52,386 bases of DNA from Methylobacterium segetis. GTDB lineage: Bacteria; Pseudomonadota; Alphaproteobacteria; Rhizobiales; Beijerinckiaceae. The notes beneath the pieces were generated by a model. The model saw only the letters and a program-made list of their open reading frames with translations. It was not told where the DNA came from and ran no database searches. How positions within the stretch are numbered: position 1 is the first letter of the stretch; every line of letters starts with the position of its first letter. Both the position numbers and the translations under genes were made by a program. Positions 8,002-18,852 of the stretch are shown here, piece after piece. The stretch covers positions 1-52,386 of the forward strand of contig NZ_SMNT01000027.1 of assembly GCF_004348265.1 (NCBI RefSeq), written 5' to 3'.

Positions 8002-8532
8002 TCAGGGCAGGGTCTGGTCGGTGACGCGCGCCAGCGCCTCCCGAATCGCGCCAGGGTTCGCGGCAATGGTCCGCAGCAGGGACCGGCTCGCGCGGTCCGG
8101 CTCGGAGCGGCCCTGCTCCCAGTTCCGGAGCGTCGACAGGTCGAGGCCGAATGCGGCGGCAAATTCCTCCTGCGTCAGACCCTGCAACTCGCGGAGCCGG
8201 CGGACATCGATCCGGTCCGGCGGTCCGTAAGCCGCCACGGTGACCTCCAGCGGATTCAGGTCGCGCCGCAGCCGATCCCAGTCGTCGAGCCGCGGCAGGA
8301 CAGCGACCGCGAAACCGTCGTCGAAGAGCCGCGTCGCCACGATCCGCGCCGCGCGGAGAGACAGGCCGCGCTCGGCCAGGAGCAGGGCGAGGCCCGGCGC
8401 GTCAACGCCGTGGGGCCGCCCGCGCAGGGCGACGGTGGCGGGTGACCCGGAGGGGACGCGGGAGACGTCCAGGACCGGCACCCGTCGTGCGTACGGCGCC
8501 GCTGACGACGGCGGATTCGATTCCGAGTTCAT
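8002..8532 (-). CDS. XRE/HigA-like helix-turn-helix protein (antitoxin-like)
   Basis: A 176-residue DNA-binding protein. Residues about 112-160 form an XRE helix-turn-helix: LRELQGLTQEEFAAAFGLDLSTLRNWEQGRSEPD, the layout seen in HigA and YiaG-like antitoxin regulators. The N-terminal half is an unassigned alpha/beta domain beginning near VPVLDVSRVPSG. The start ATG 8532 is preceded by GGGAGG. The first 131 bp overlap the 3' part of the upstream gene in a different frame. A perfect 14-bp-arm palindrome lies at the head of the operon and is the likely operator. Assignment as an antitoxin is inference from gene order. Confidence 0.75.
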   Translation of the reverse strand: MNSESNPPSSAAPYARRVPVLDVSRVPSGSPATVALRGRPHGVDAPGLALLLAERGLSLRAARIVATRLFDDGFAVAVLPRLDDWDRLRRDLNPLEVTVAAYGPPDRIDVRRLRELQGLTQEEFAAAFGLDLSTLRNWEQGRSEPDRASRSLLRTIAANPGAIREALARVTDQTLP

Positions 8533-8743
8533 CAAGAACCTCCCGGAGAATGCGGCGCAGGCCGTGAAAGCCGAGATCGTTTGCCCCGAGCCCGATGCCG
8601 TGGACGTGCAGCCCGTCGAGCCGCAACTCACCCCCGGAGAAGCCGATTTCGGCCATGACCTTCAGCGTGCCGCGCGGCAGGCGGATGAGCGCTACGACGA
8701 TCGACTCATCGCTCTCGTCCCGGACGACCTCGATCGCGATCAT
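8402..8743 (-). CDS. Small protein upstream of the HTH gene, toxin-like partner
   Basis: A 113-residue protein, I-A-I-E-V-V-R-D-E-S-D at the N-terminus, then alternating beta strands (VVALIRLPRGTLKVMAEI, GELRLDGLHVHGIG) and a helix, ending AVRTTGAGPGR. It looks folded and conserved in style, but I cannot name a family. ATG 8743 is the most likely start; GTG 8764 or TTG 8770 are alternatives that would nearly touch the operator palindrome. The 3' end overlaps the HTH gene by 131 bp. The gene pair resembles a type II toxin-antitoxin operon with the toxin-like gene first, as in higBA; toxicity is not shown. Confidence 0.6.
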   Translation of the reverse strand: MIAIEVVRDESDESIVVALIRLPRGTLKVMAEIGFSGGELRLDGLHVHGIGLGANDLGFHGLRRILREVLDELGIESAVVSGAVRTTGAGPGRLPRPLRVTRHRRPARAAPRR

Positions 8744-8769
8744 CCTCACCCGCCGGACCGACACGGGCA

Positions 8770-8798
8770 ACGATGCTACGCAAGTTGCGTAGCATCGT
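8770..8798. promoter_or_regulatory. Perfect palindromic operator of the TA-like pair
   Basis: ACGATGCTACGCAA (8770-8783), one central G, then the exact complement TTGCGTAGCATCGT (8785-8798). It lies 27 bp upstream of the first gene of the pair and also 26 bp from the end of the hybrid kinase gene. A dimeric XRE regulator would bind such a site, so autoregulation by the HTH protein is the simplest explanation. It could also serve as a bidirectional terminator for the kinase promoter side, but no T-run follows. Confidence 0.8.
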
Positions 8799-8824
8799 CC
8801 AGTCGTGCCGTCGTGCGGGCGCTC

Positions 8825-11200
<2,376 letters not shown>

Positions 11201-11285
11201 CGCTCGTCCCGACACGCGGCTGGCGGACGCTCGCACACGCGTCCGTGAACACCGCATATAGGCCACCCGCCCTCCGCTTCGCGCC

Positions 11286-12158
11286 TCATTTCGCGGATCC
11301 GCGCCGCGCGGCCCGCCAGGAATCGGCGGCGTAGAGGGCGAGCGCGATCCAGATGAGGCCGAACAGGGGCACCTGATGCGGCGCGATCCGCTCGCCGAAG
11401 GCGAGGACGCTCAGGGCGAGGAGGCAGGTCGGCGCGAGGTACTGCAGCAGGCCGAGGGTCGCGAGCCGCAGCCGCCCGGCGGCGGCCGCGAACCAGATCA
11501 GCGGCAGCGCCGTCGTCACGCCCGTCAGCGCGAGGAGCAGGACCGCGACCGGCTCGCTCGGGCTCGGCTCCGGGGTGAGGATCCAGTAGGCGATCGCGAA
11601 GGGGACGAGCAGCAGGGTCTCGGCGAGGAAGCCGAGGGTGGGGTCCACCCCGACGACCTTCCGGATCAGGCCGTAGAGGGAGAAGCTGACGGCGAGCGCC
11701 AGCGCCACCCAGGGCAGCGTCCCGGCCATGACGACGGCGATCAGCACCCCGAGGGCGGCGATGCCGACGGCGACGACCTGAACCGGGCGCAGGCGCTCGC
11801 CCAGCACCAGGGCGCCGAGGCCGACGCTGACGAGGGGGTTGATGTAGTAGCCGAGGCTCGCATCGAGGAGGTGCCCGCCGTTCACGGCGCGGAGATAGAG
11901 CAGCCAGTTCACGGCGATGAGGCCGGCCGAGAGGGCGAGGAGGGCGTGGCGGGGCCGCAGGGGAGCCGGCCAGGGGATGGGCGAGGCGGCGGATCTGCGC
12001 ACCCGCCACAGCAGAACGAGGGCGAGGGCGAACAGGCTCGACCAGACGATGCGCTGGGCGAGGATGAGGCCGGGGCTCGAGGCCCCGAGCAGCCGGAAAT
12101 GCAGCGGGACGACGAGGCCCCAACTCAGATAGGCGCCGAGCGCGTAGACGAGCCCCAC
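11286..12158 (-). CDS. rarD: EamA-family transporter RarD
   Basis: An inner-membrane drug/metabolite transporter of 290 residues with ten predicted spans in two EamA repeats. The RarD signature is visible: a start of the G-x-x-Y-A-L-G-A-Y-L-x-W-G type, [36 protein letters not shown] (residues around 80-110), and [18 protein letters not shown] near the end. In E. coli RarD is linked to chloramphenicol sensitivity; the physiological substrate is unknown. The start is GTG 12158 behind GGGGAGG. It ends 85 bp before the start of the hybrid kinase gene on the same strand. Confidence 0.92.
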   Translation of the reverse strand: MGLVYALGAYLSWGLVVPLHFRLLGASSPGLILAQRIVWSSLFALALVLLWRVRRSAASPIPWPAPLRPRHALLALSAGLIAVNWLLYLRAVNGGHLLDASLGYYINPLVSVGLGALVLGERLRPVQVVAVGIAALGVLIAVVMAGTLPWVALALAVSFSLYGLIRKVVGVDPTLGFLAETLLLVPFAIAYWILTPEPSPSEPVAVLLLALTGVTTALPLIWFAAAAGRLRLATLGLLQYLAPTCLLALSVLAFGERIAPHQVPLFGLIWIALALYAADSWRAARRGSAK

Positions 12159-12240
12159 CGTTCCTCCCCTGGCCCCGGGCGCCGGCCGCGCGGGGCGCGG
12201 GGAGCCATACAGGGTTTTCGCGCGGGAGGCGCGGGCGCGC

Positions 12241-12531
12241 TCAGCGCTTCTGCGGCGCGATCGGGTCGCCCCGCATCAGGGCGTTCAGGCGCTCGGTGTC
12301 GAAGCCGTTCGGGATCCTGGGGGCGGGTTTCGGGGCGGCCTTCGGGAGCGGCGCCGGCGTCGGCGCCGGCAGGATCGAGCCGGTGGCGGACGGCTCGGGC
12401 GGGACCGCGCGGACGAGGATCGGGGCGGGTGCCGCGAGGGGATGGGCGAGACGGTCGGCGCAGGCGAAGCCGATGATGCCCGTGCAGGCGGCGAAGGCGG
12501 TGCCGACGGAGAGGAGACGCAGGATACGCAA
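12241..12531 (-). CDS. Pro-rich exported hypothetical protein
   Basis: A 96-residue product with an N-terminal hydrophobic segment (LLSVGTAFAACTGIIGFACA) that could be a signal peptide or anchor. A Pro/Ala-rich linker follows, then a short C-terminal part, RIPNGFDTERLNALMRGDPI. No family recognised. The start is uncertain: TTG 12531 has no clear ribosome-binding site. The reading frame has the codon bias of the strand, but it may be a chance frame. Confidence 0.45.
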   Translation of the reverse strand: MRILRLLSVGTAFAACTGIIGFACADRLAHPLAAPAPILVRAVPPEPSATGSILPAPTPAPLPKAAPKPAPRIPNGFDTERLNALMRGDPIAPQKR

Positions 12532-12667
12532 GGGAAGACCGGTCCCGGATACGCGACAGGAGATCAGGATAGGGGCGGCCCGTTAACGAAGCGGAACGCC
12601 GCGCGCGGTTCTGCACGCGGGAATTGCGCGATCGGCCGCCTCGACCCGTGCGGGTCGAGGCCTCCGC

Positions 12668-13684
12668 TCAGCCGGTGCGGCTCAGGGCGATGGCGTTGCC
12701 GGCAACGAGCGAGAAGCCGATCCCCGCCTGGCGCAGGGTCTCGACCGCCCGCTGGTGGGAGCGGGCGGGCGCCCCGCCCCCGTCCTCCTCCAGGCGTCGG
12801 ATCGTCGAGAAGGACAATCCGCTCGCCCGGGCGAGGTCGGCCATCGACCAGTCGAGGAGGGCGCGGGCGGCACGCAGGTGGCGCCCCTCGATGCCCTCCT
12901 CGAGCCCGCGCCGGACGGCGTCCGGCGGCGGGCCGGCTGCCGCCCCGACGGGGACGATGATCATCGTCCAGCTGCAGACCATCCCCGCCTCGTCGCGGAT
13001 CGGCACCATGGTGAAGCGGAAGGGCGCCGTGCCGCCCTCCGCCATCCGCAGGGTCGGCGAGATCGTGTAGGCCCTGCCGGCCGCGTAGAGGTCGGGAACC
13101 TCCGCATGCCAGCGCCCCCAGTCCTCGGGCACGGCCGGGGCGGCCCAGTTCTCGGCGAGCTCCTCCCGGCTGCGGCCGGTGAAGGCGAGGAAGTCGCTCC
13201 CGTACTCGACGAAGGGAACCACCGCCTCGGTGAAGGTGAAGATCCGCGCCTGGCGGGCGAGCGCTTGGCGGCGGTGCTGCTCGGCGGCCCGCGCCCGGAC
13301 GAGACGGTCGGTGTCGGTGATGTCGACCATCACGCCGGCCACGCCGAGGGGCCGGCCCTCCGGGCTCCGGATGCCCTCGGCCCGGCTCGCCGCCACCCGC
13401 ATCGTGCCGTCCCGGCGCAGGATCCGGACGGTGGAATCGTCGAGGCCGCCGATGCGGGCGAGGTCGGCCGCGCCGGGCAGGCGGCCCCGGTCATCCGGAT
13501 GCACGAGGCCGCGCAGCAGCCCGTAATCCGGCCGCAGGCCGCGCGGCAGGCCGAGGAGCGCGTAGAGCCCGCCCGACCAGCGCTGCTCGCCCGAGGCGAA
13601 ATGCCAGCTCCAGGATCCGGCCAGCCCCTGCGCCTCGATGATCCGCAGGGATTCCCGGGAGGTGAGGGTGGAGATGGCCGTCAT
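12668..13684 (-). CDS. PAS-domain regulator with C-terminal XRE helix-turn-helix
   Basis: A 338-residue predicted transcription regulator. Residues about 10-130 form a PAS fold with a PAC-like GVMVDITDTDR end. A second PAS-like segment (about 145-245) begins FTFTEAVVPFVEYGSDFLAFTG. The C-terminal helix-turn-helix (about 272-330) reads LRAARALLDWSMADLARASGLSFSTIRRLEE, an XRE-type reader head. Placing PAS sensors in front of an XRE domain is unusual; most PAS regulators carry LuxR or sigma-54 output. It is divergent from metC with an A/T-richer, palindrome-bearing gap, so it may control metC or itself. Confidence 0.78.
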   Translation of the reverse strand: MTAISTLTSRESLRIIEAQGLAGSWSWHFASGEQRWSGGLYALLGLPRGLRPDYGLLRGLVHPDDRGRLPGAADLARIGGLDDSTVRILRRDGTMRVAASRAEGIRSPEGRPLGVAGVMVDITDTDRLVRARAAEQHRRQALARQARIFTFTEAVVPFVEYGSDFLAFTGRSREELAENWAAPAVPEDWGRWHAEVPDLYAAGRAYTISPTLRMAEGGTAPFRFTMVPIRDEAGMVCSWTMIIVPVGAAAGPPPDAVRRGLEEGIEGRHLRAARALLDWSMADLARASGLSFSTIRRLEEDGGGAPARSHQRAVETLRQAGIGFSLVAGNAIALSRTG

Positions 13685-13822
13685 CGTCGAGGTCCCGCCC
13701 GGCGTGCCGGAACGGGCGGTCCGGAGCCCCGTCCCGCCCCGTCGGGCACGATGTCGCGTCTAGCACAGATCCGGCGGAACCTTGAACTTCTCCCAGTATT
13801 TCAACTGGAAGATGCAATCATT

Positions 13823-13891
13823 CCTGATGATCAGGTAAGACGCGCCGATGTCGCCGCGACGATCACTTTCGCGGCCGACAGGTGATCACTT
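13823..13891. promoter_or_regulatory. Palindromes in the divergent gap before metC
   Basis: CCTGAT-G-ATCAGG (13823-13835) is a perfect 13-bp palindrome. Further on, GATCACTT occurs at 13861-13868 and again at 13884-13891; the second copy lies within the palindrome GTGATCAC (13882-13889). The whole gap 13685-14010 is less GC-rich than its flanks and holds no credible gene. These are candidate operators for the PAS-XRE regulator or for methionine control. Confidence 0.5.
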
Positions 13892-14010
13892 CACGCGCGG
13901 GTCGGGGCGTGCCGCGACGCGCTCGCCGGCCCGCCGCGCTTGACCGCGGCCCCCGCGCCGCGCTTCGGTTGCGCCGCAACAGCCTTCCTCGAATCCCGCC
14001 CCGAGCCCGC

Positions 14011-15216
14011 ATGTCGAAGACACCGCCCCGCGATCCCGCCCGCTTCCGGCCCGCGACCCGCCTCGTCCATGCCGGCCGCGACCCGTCGGCCCAGCACGGC
14101 TTCGTCAACACGCCGATCTACCGCGGCTCGACGGTGCTCTACCCGACCTACGACGACATCCAGCACCGACGCGGCCGCTACAATTACGGCACCTCGGCGA
14201 CGCCCACGATGGACGCGCTGACCGACGCCTGGACGGAGCTCTCGGGCGCGGCCGGCACCGTGGTGACGCCCTCGGGCCTCGCCGCGCTGACGGTCGCCCT
14301 GATGGCGAGCGTCTCGGCGGGCGACCACCTGCTCGTCACCGATTCCGCCTACCGCCCGACCCGCCAGTTCTGCGACGGGGTACTCGCCCGCTTCGGCGTC
14401 GCGGTGGAGTATTACGACCCGACGCTCGGCACCGGCATCGAGGCGCTGATGCGGGACACCACGAAGGCCGTGCTCGTCGAGGCGCCGGGCTCGCAGAGCT
14501 TCGAGATGCAGGACGTGCCGGCCATCGCCGAGGTCGTGCACGCGCGCGGCGGCACGGTGATCATGGACAACACCTGGGCGACGCCTCTCCTGTTCCCGCC
14601 CCACGAGCGGGGCGTCGACATTGCGGTCGAGGCCGGCACCAAGTATCTCAGCGGCGGCTCGGATCTCCTGATCGGGCTGACCTCCGCGAACCGGAAGCAC
14701 TTCCCGGCCGTGCGGCGCACCTTCGACCACTTCGCCATGTGCGCGGGGCCGGAGGACATCTTCCTCGCACTGCGCGGCCTGCGCACCATGTCCCTGCGGC
14801 TCAAGGAGCACGGCCGCCAGGGGCTGGAGATGGCGCGCTGGCTGCAGGCGCGGCCCGAGGTGCTGCGGGTGCTCCACCCGGCCCTCCCCGAGGATCCGGG
14901 CCACGCCATCTGGTCGCGGGACTTCTCCGGGGCCTCGGGCCTGTTCGGCGTCATCCTGAAGCCGGTGCCCGAGGCGGCGGTCGCCGCCATGCTCGACGGG
15001 TTGGAACTGTTCGGGATGGGCTTCTCCTGGGGCGGATTCGAGAGCCTCGTCATCCCCTTCGATTGCGCGCCCTACCGCACCGCGACCCGCTGGGCGCCGG
15101 GGGGCCCCGCCCTGCGCTTCCATATCGGGCTCGAGGACATCGAGGATCTGAAGGCCGATCTCGAGGCGGGGTTCGCGCGGCTGCGGCAGGTGGCGGGGGG
15201 TGAGGCGGCGGGGTGA
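14011..15216 (+). CDS. metC: Cystathionine beta-lyase
   Basis: A 401-residue PLP enzyme of the Cys/Met-metabolism family. It cleaves cystathionine to homocysteine, pyruvate and ammonia in methionine synthesis. The cofactor lysine is Lys211 in TKYLSGGSD; other family marks are RYNYGTSATPT, the SGLAALTVAL helix, DNTWATPLLFPP, and SWGGFESL. ATG 14011 matches the family start; the frame is open from 13882 but that segment is Arg-rich without similarity. The MetC subgroup is favoured over gamma-synthase by the S-W-G-G-F-E-S-L motif. Confidence 0.93.
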   Translation: MSKTPPRDPARFRPATRLVHAGRDPSAQHGFVNTPIYRGSTVLYPTYDDIQHRRGRYNYGTSATPTMDALTDAWTELSGAAGTVVTPSGLAALTVALMASVSAGDHLLVTDSAYRPTRQFCDGVLARFGVAVEYYDPTLGTGIEALMRDTTKAVLVEAPGSQSFEMQDVPAIAEVVHARGGTVIMDNTWATPLLFPPHERGVDIAVEAGTKYLSGGSDLLIGLTSANRKHFPAVRRTFDHFAMCAGPEDIFLALRGLRTMSLRLKEHGRQGLEMARWLQARPEVLRVLHPALPEDPGHAIWSRDFSGASGLFGVILKPVPEAAVAAMLDGLELFGMGFSWGGFESLVIPFDCAPYRTATRWAPGGPALRFHIGLEDIEDLKADLEAGFARLRQVAGGEAAG

Positions 15217-15223
15217 GCGGGGC

Positions 15224-15829
15224 TCACGGCGCGAGCCAGGTTCCGGTCCAGCCGCCCTCCCCCGTCCGCCGCCAGCCGGCGCGACGGTGGCCGCGGCGGT
15301 CGAGATAGAGGAAGTCGAGCCGCTCGGCGCGCACGAGCAGCGCACAGAATCGGGGCCGCCCGACGTTGATCGCATCATCCGCGTCCGGCAGGGCGTAGGC
15401 GCCCCCGCGGGGCAGCGCCGTGCCGGGGGCCGGGTCGATGCCGTAGCAGACCCGGCTCATCGGCAGGCTCGCGCGCCACGCGTCGTCGGCCACCGCGTCA
15501 TCCGTATGCAGGGTGGCCGTTCCCTCGATGCGGATCTGCACCGCGGTCTCCGGGTCGTAGGCGTGCAGCGCGCAGGCGCTTCGCGCGGCGAGTTCGCCCG
15601 CCTTGTCCGAGCGTCGGTCGCAGTGGATTCTCAGCGTTCCGCCCGCGCGCTCGGCCGCCCGCAGCACCACCGTGCGCACCCGCGGCCGGCCCTCCGCATC
15701 GACGGTGGCGAGGCTCGGCGTGTGGAAGGCTGAGCGCCCCCGCTCGACCCCGGCCGCGAGGAGGCGCCAGAGCTCGGCTTCCGCCGCCGCGAGATCCTCG
15801 TGGAAGGGCGGGAGCGGCGCGCGCGCCAC
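15224..15829 (-). CDS. PNPOx-like FMN-binding flavoprotein
   Basis: A 201-residue split-barrel protein of the pyridoxamine 5'-phosphate oxidase superfamily (Alr4036-like subgroup). The N-terminal half has ATVDAEGRPRVRTVVLR and IHCDRRSDKAGELAARS, which form the FMN phosphate-binding region. The C-terminal part is short (FLYLDRRGHRRAGWRR) and lacks the full PdxH dimerisation domain, so this is probably not the housekeeping PdxH. It starts at GTG 15829, one base after the stop of the LpxB-N-like gene, so it is the last gene of that operon. Reaction unknown. Confidence 0.8.
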   Translation of the reverse strand: MARAPLPPFHEDLAAAEAELWRLLAAGVERGRSAFHTPSLATVDAEGRPRVRTVVLRAAERAGGTLRIHCDRRSDKAGELAARSACALHAYDPETAVQIRIEGTATLHTDDAVADDAWRASLPMSRVCYGIDPAPGTALPRGGAYALPDADDAINVGRPRFCALLVRAERLDFLYLDRRGHRRAGWRRTGEGGWTGTWLAP

Positions 15830-15830
15830 C

Positions 15831-16169
15831 TCAGCCGCCTCCGCTGCCGCGAGCGCGGCCGCGCTCGCGGAAGATCAGGGCGAGGTTGCGCAGGTAGATC
15901 CCCGTCGAGAGCCCCTGCCCGATGATGATCACGGGCTCCTTGCGCACGAAGCCGTAGGCGAGCGTCATCAGCCCGCCGAGGATCGAGAGGAACCAGAACG
16001 AGAGCGGCATCACGCTCCTGCCCGCCCGCTCGCTCGCGATCCATTGCAGGATGAAGCGCGAGCCGAAGACGAGCTGTGCCAGGATGCCGAAGACGAGCCA
16101 GAAATCGAAGCGGGTGACGAAGACGTCGTAGAAATAGCCCCGCAGGTGGTCGGAGATCTCGATCAGCAC
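15831..16169 (-). CDS. LpxB N-terminal-domain-like membrane protein (LAB_N)
   Basis: A 112-residue membrane protein matching the lipid-A-disaccharide-synthase N-terminal family (LAB_N): FYDVFVTRFDFWLVFGILAQ, GSRFILQWIASERAGRSVMPLSFW, then two more hydrophobic spans. Stand-alone LAB_N proteins usually lie next to polyprenyl-phosphate sugar synthases and ArnT-like transferases, as here. The start GTG 16169 overlaps the preceding GT2 gene by 7 bp, so translation is coupled. Its exact part in glycolipid handling is not established. Confidence 0.85.
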   Translation of the reverse strand: MLIEISDHLRGYFYDVFVTRFDFWLVFGILAQLVFGSRFILQWIASERAGRSVMPLSFWFLSILGGLMTLAYGFVRKEPVIIIGQGLSTGIYLRNLALIFRERGRARGSGGG

Positions 16170-16945
16170 GGCCGCCCCCCCACCTCTGTCGGTGCCACGA
16201 CCTCGGCGACGGCCGGCGTCGGGCGCTTGCGGCGGATCAGCCACCAGACCCCGGCGAGGTCGAGGAGCCCGACCCAGAGCCGGTCGAACAGGCCGTAATT
16301 CGAGGTGCCGGTGAAGCGGGGCCGGTCGATCACGTCGCGGTGGACGACGCCGTAGCCCTCGCGGGCGACGAGGGCCGGCATGAAGCGGTGCAGCGCGTCG
16401 AAATAGGGCAGCCGCAGGTAGACGGAGCGGCGGAAGACCTTGAGGCCGCAGCCCGTGTCGCGCGTGGCGTCGCGCAGGATGCGGCCCCGCACCCCGTTGG
16501 CGATGCGCGATTGCAGCATCTTGAAGCGTCCGTCCTTGCGCCCCGTGCGCTGCCCCTGCGCGAGGGCGGCCGCCGGCCCCCCCTCCTCCAGGGCCGCGAC
16601 GAGGGCCGGGATGAAGGCGGGGTCGTTCTGGCCGTCTCCGTCGAGGGTCGCGACGATGGGCGCGCGCGCCGCGGCGACGCCGCTGCGCACCGCCGCGCTC
16701 TGGCCGGCGCTCGCCGCGTGCTGCAGCACCCGCAGCCAGGGCCGGGCGGCGCGAGCCTCGGCGAGGCGCTCCGGCGTCGCGTCGGTCGAGCCGTCGTCGA
16801 CGTAGATCACCTCGAAGGGCGTCAGCCCCGCGCAGGCCGCCTCGATCTCGGCGACGAGGCTCGCGATGTTGCCGGCCTCGTTACGCACCGGCACCACGAC
16901 GGTGAGGCGGGGATCGGGGGACGGGCTCACGGTCGCGCGCTCCAT
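16163..16945 (-). CDS. GT2 glycosyltransferase, polyprenyl-phosphate sugar synthase-like
   Basis: A 260-residue family-2 transferase of the DPM1/ArnC type without C-terminal membrane spans. It has VVVPVRNEAGNI, YVDDGSTDATPERL, the metal site ATLDGDGQNDP, and DTGCGLKVFRR, all typical. It should move a sugar from a nucleotide donor to a polyprenyl phosphate at the cytoplasmic face. ATG 16945 overlaps the upstream ArnT-like stop by one base (TGATG). The product is the likely donor for the ArnT-like enzyme beside it; the sugar is unknown. Confidence 0.9.
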   Translation of the reverse strand: MERATVSPSPDPRLTVVVPVRNEAGNIASLVAEIEAACAGLTPFEVIYVDDGSTDATPERLAEARAARPWLRVLQHAASAGQSAAVRSGVAAARAPIVATLDGDGQNDPAFIPALVAALEEGGPAAALAQGQRTGRKDGRFKMLQSRIANGVRGRILRDATRDTGCGLKVFRRSVYLRLPYFDALHRFMPALVAREGYGVVHRDVIDRPRFTGTSNYGLFDRLWVGLLDLAGVWWLIRRKRPTPAVAEVVAPTEVGGRPC

Positions 16946-18663
16946 CACGGCACCACCGCGTAGGCCGTCAGGTCGAGCCGTTTGCCGCCGTTGATGTTGA
17001 AGCCCGAGACCTGCCCCACGGGTACGGGGAGCGGCGCGGCCACGGGCGCGGCAGCGGCGAGATCGGCCGCGAAGCGCGCCTCGACGAGGACGAGGCGGCA
17101 GCCGCCGCCGGCCAGGAAAGCGAGGGCGTCGGATCCGGAATCGAGCATGATCAGGTCTGTGCCCATCAGGAAGACGAGGCTCGGCTCGCGGTAGCCGAGG
17201 CTCGCGACCTGCGGCCTCTCGCAGGGCAGCGCGTCGCGGATCGCCGCGAGGCGGCCCGAGACCTTCAGCGCCGGCAGCGCGCGCTGGGCGAGGCCGAGCA
17301 CGGACGGCGTGAGGAGGCAGGCCGAGAGGATCGCGATCACGCAGGCGCGCTCGGCCGCCCCGCGCGCGAAGGCCGCGACCGCGAGCGCCGCCAGCGCGCA
17401 AGACCCAAGGAGGAGCGGGAGCGCGGCGAGCGGCAGGGTCCGGTCGAGCCTCCACCCGGCGGCGAGGAGTCCGAGGGTGAGGCCGACCGGGATCAGGAGC
17501 AGGAGAAACGCGACCGTCGCGCGCGCGCCGCGCCGGGCGGGGTCGAGGGCGCCGGACTGGAGCGCGAGCGCCGTCAGGATCGCGACCGCCGGCATCAGGG
17601 GCAGCACGTAGTGCGGCAGCTTCGTCGGCACCGCCTCGAAGACGAGCCAGGAGGGAACGATCCAGGCCAGCAGGAGCGCGACCGCGTCGCTGCCTCGCGC
17701 GCGCCACGCGAAGGGCACGCTCAGCGCCGCGAAGGCCGCACCGGGCCAGAAGGTCGCGAAGAAGGCGATCGCGTAGGCGCCCGGCGGCCCCCAATGCTTC
17801 TCCTTGGCGGTGCCGACCTTGCCCAGCATGTCCTTGCCCACCGCCTCCCCGAAGAAGGCGCCGCCGCTCTTCCAGGCGATGGCGAGGAACCAGGGCACCA
17901 CGAGGACCAGGGTGAGGGCGAGGCCGGGTCCGGGGCGGAGGGCGAGAAGCCAGCGCCCGGAGCGCGCCCGGACCGAGAGGACGAGGGCGGCAAGGCCGAC
18001 GAACATCGGCACCATCGGCCCCTTGACGAGGATGCCGAGCGCCAGCCCGAGCCAGAAGGCGAGGAAGACGGCGGGGCCGTGGGGGCCCTGCCCCCGCCGC
18101 AGCCAGGCGCGGGCGAGCGCCCCGAAGGCCGCGGTCGCGGTGGCCGTGAGCACCGCGTCGGTCTTGGCGAGGTGCGCCTCGGCCGCGAGCATCAGGCAGG
18201 CGCCGAAGAGCGCGGCGGCGAGGAGGGCGCCCCGGCGCGGGAGGAAGGCGAGCGCCGCCCAATAGGCGAGCAGCACGGAGGCCGCGGCACCGAGGAGCGA
18301 GGGCAGGCGGTAGAGGCCGATCGCGGTGCGGGCCTCCGGCACGCCGAGCGCCTCGCCCGCGGCGACGGAGGCCGCCTGCAGCCAGTAGATGCCGACCGGC
18401 TTCTTGTGGCGCGCCTCCGCCTGGAAGCGGATGTCGACGAGGTCGCCCGTCTCCAGCATCTGCTTCGTGGCCTGGGCGAAGCGGGGCTCGTCCCGGTCCA
18501 TCGGCTGCAGGGAGGTCAGCCCCGGCAGGAAGCAGACGAGGCAGAGGGCGAGGAGCAGGGCGCAGGCCCGGGCGTGGCTGCGCGCCCCGAAGGCGAGGAT
18601 CCGGTCGGGCAGCGGCGCGGAGAGCGCGCTTCGGGCGACGCGGCCGGCGGAGAGGCTCGTCAT
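16945..18663 (-). CDS. ArnT-like membrane glycosyltransferase (GT83/PMT fold)
   Basis: A 572-residue inner-membrane enzyme with about ten to twelve predicted spans. The catalytic acidic pair sits in the first periplasmic loop, LQPMDRDEPRFAQATKQML (about residues 52-70), followed by HKKPVGIYWLQA, the hallmark of ArnT and related lipid-A transferases. ArnT moves a sugar from a polyprenyl phosphate to lipid A or core, changing charge and antibiotic resistance. The C-terminal periplasmic domain is about 150 residues. It heads an operon with the GT2, LAB_N and PNPOx-like genes. Specificity (aminoarabinose, galacturonate or other) cannot be read from sequence; no arnA/B/C-type genes are present. 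Confidence 0.9.
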   Translation of the reverse strand: MTSLSAGRVARSALSAPLPDRILAFGARSHARACALLLALCLVCFLPGLTSLQPMDRDEPRFAQATKQMLETGDLVDIRFQAEARHKKPVGIYWLQAASVAAGEALGVPEARTAIGLYRLPSLLGAAASVLLAYWAALAFLPRRGALLAAALFGACLMLAAEAHLAKTDAVLTATATAAFGALARAWLRRGQGPHGPAVFLAFWLGLALGILVKGPMVPMFVGLAALVLSVRARSGRWLLALRPGPGLALTLVLVVPWFLAIAWKSGGAFFGEAVGKDMLGKVGTAKEKHWGPPGAYAIAFFATFWPGAAFAALSVPFAWRARGSDAVALLLAWIVPSWLVFEAVPTKLPHYVLPLMPAVAILTALALQSGALDPARRGARATVAFLLLLIPVGLTLGLLAAGWRLDRTLPLAALPLLLGSCALAALAVAAFARGAAERACVIAILSACLLTPSVLGLAQRALPALKVSGRLAAIRDALPCERPQVASLGYREPSLVFLMGTDLIMLDSGSDALAFLAGGGCRLVLVEARFAADLAAAAPVAAPLPVPVGQVSGFNINGGKRLDLTAYAVVP

Positions 18664-18852
18664 GCGCGTCTCGTGGTGGGCGTCCCGTCACGGGCTCGCG
18701 GCGGGCTCAACGGCATCGGCCGGCCGGGCAGACCGCCCGCGCCCGGACCGGCGGCCGTGTCGGTGATCCGGCCCGGAATGTCAAATGACCCGGCTTGCCG
18801 TCCGGGCGAGCCCGTTCGAGAGTGCCGGCCGGCCCCCGTACGGCAGGTTCCC

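Noticed and set aside
13882..14010. N-terminal extension of cystathionine beta-lyase.
   Set aside because: The extra residues are Arg-rich with no similarity to the family, and the usual start is at 14011.
16163..18691. A single minus-strand frame spanning the ArnT-like and GT2 genes that would suggest a fusion protein.
   Set aside because: Only its last 260 codons are a real gene (GT2); the first part is a shadow frame of the ArnT-like gene, which has its own frame ending at 16945.
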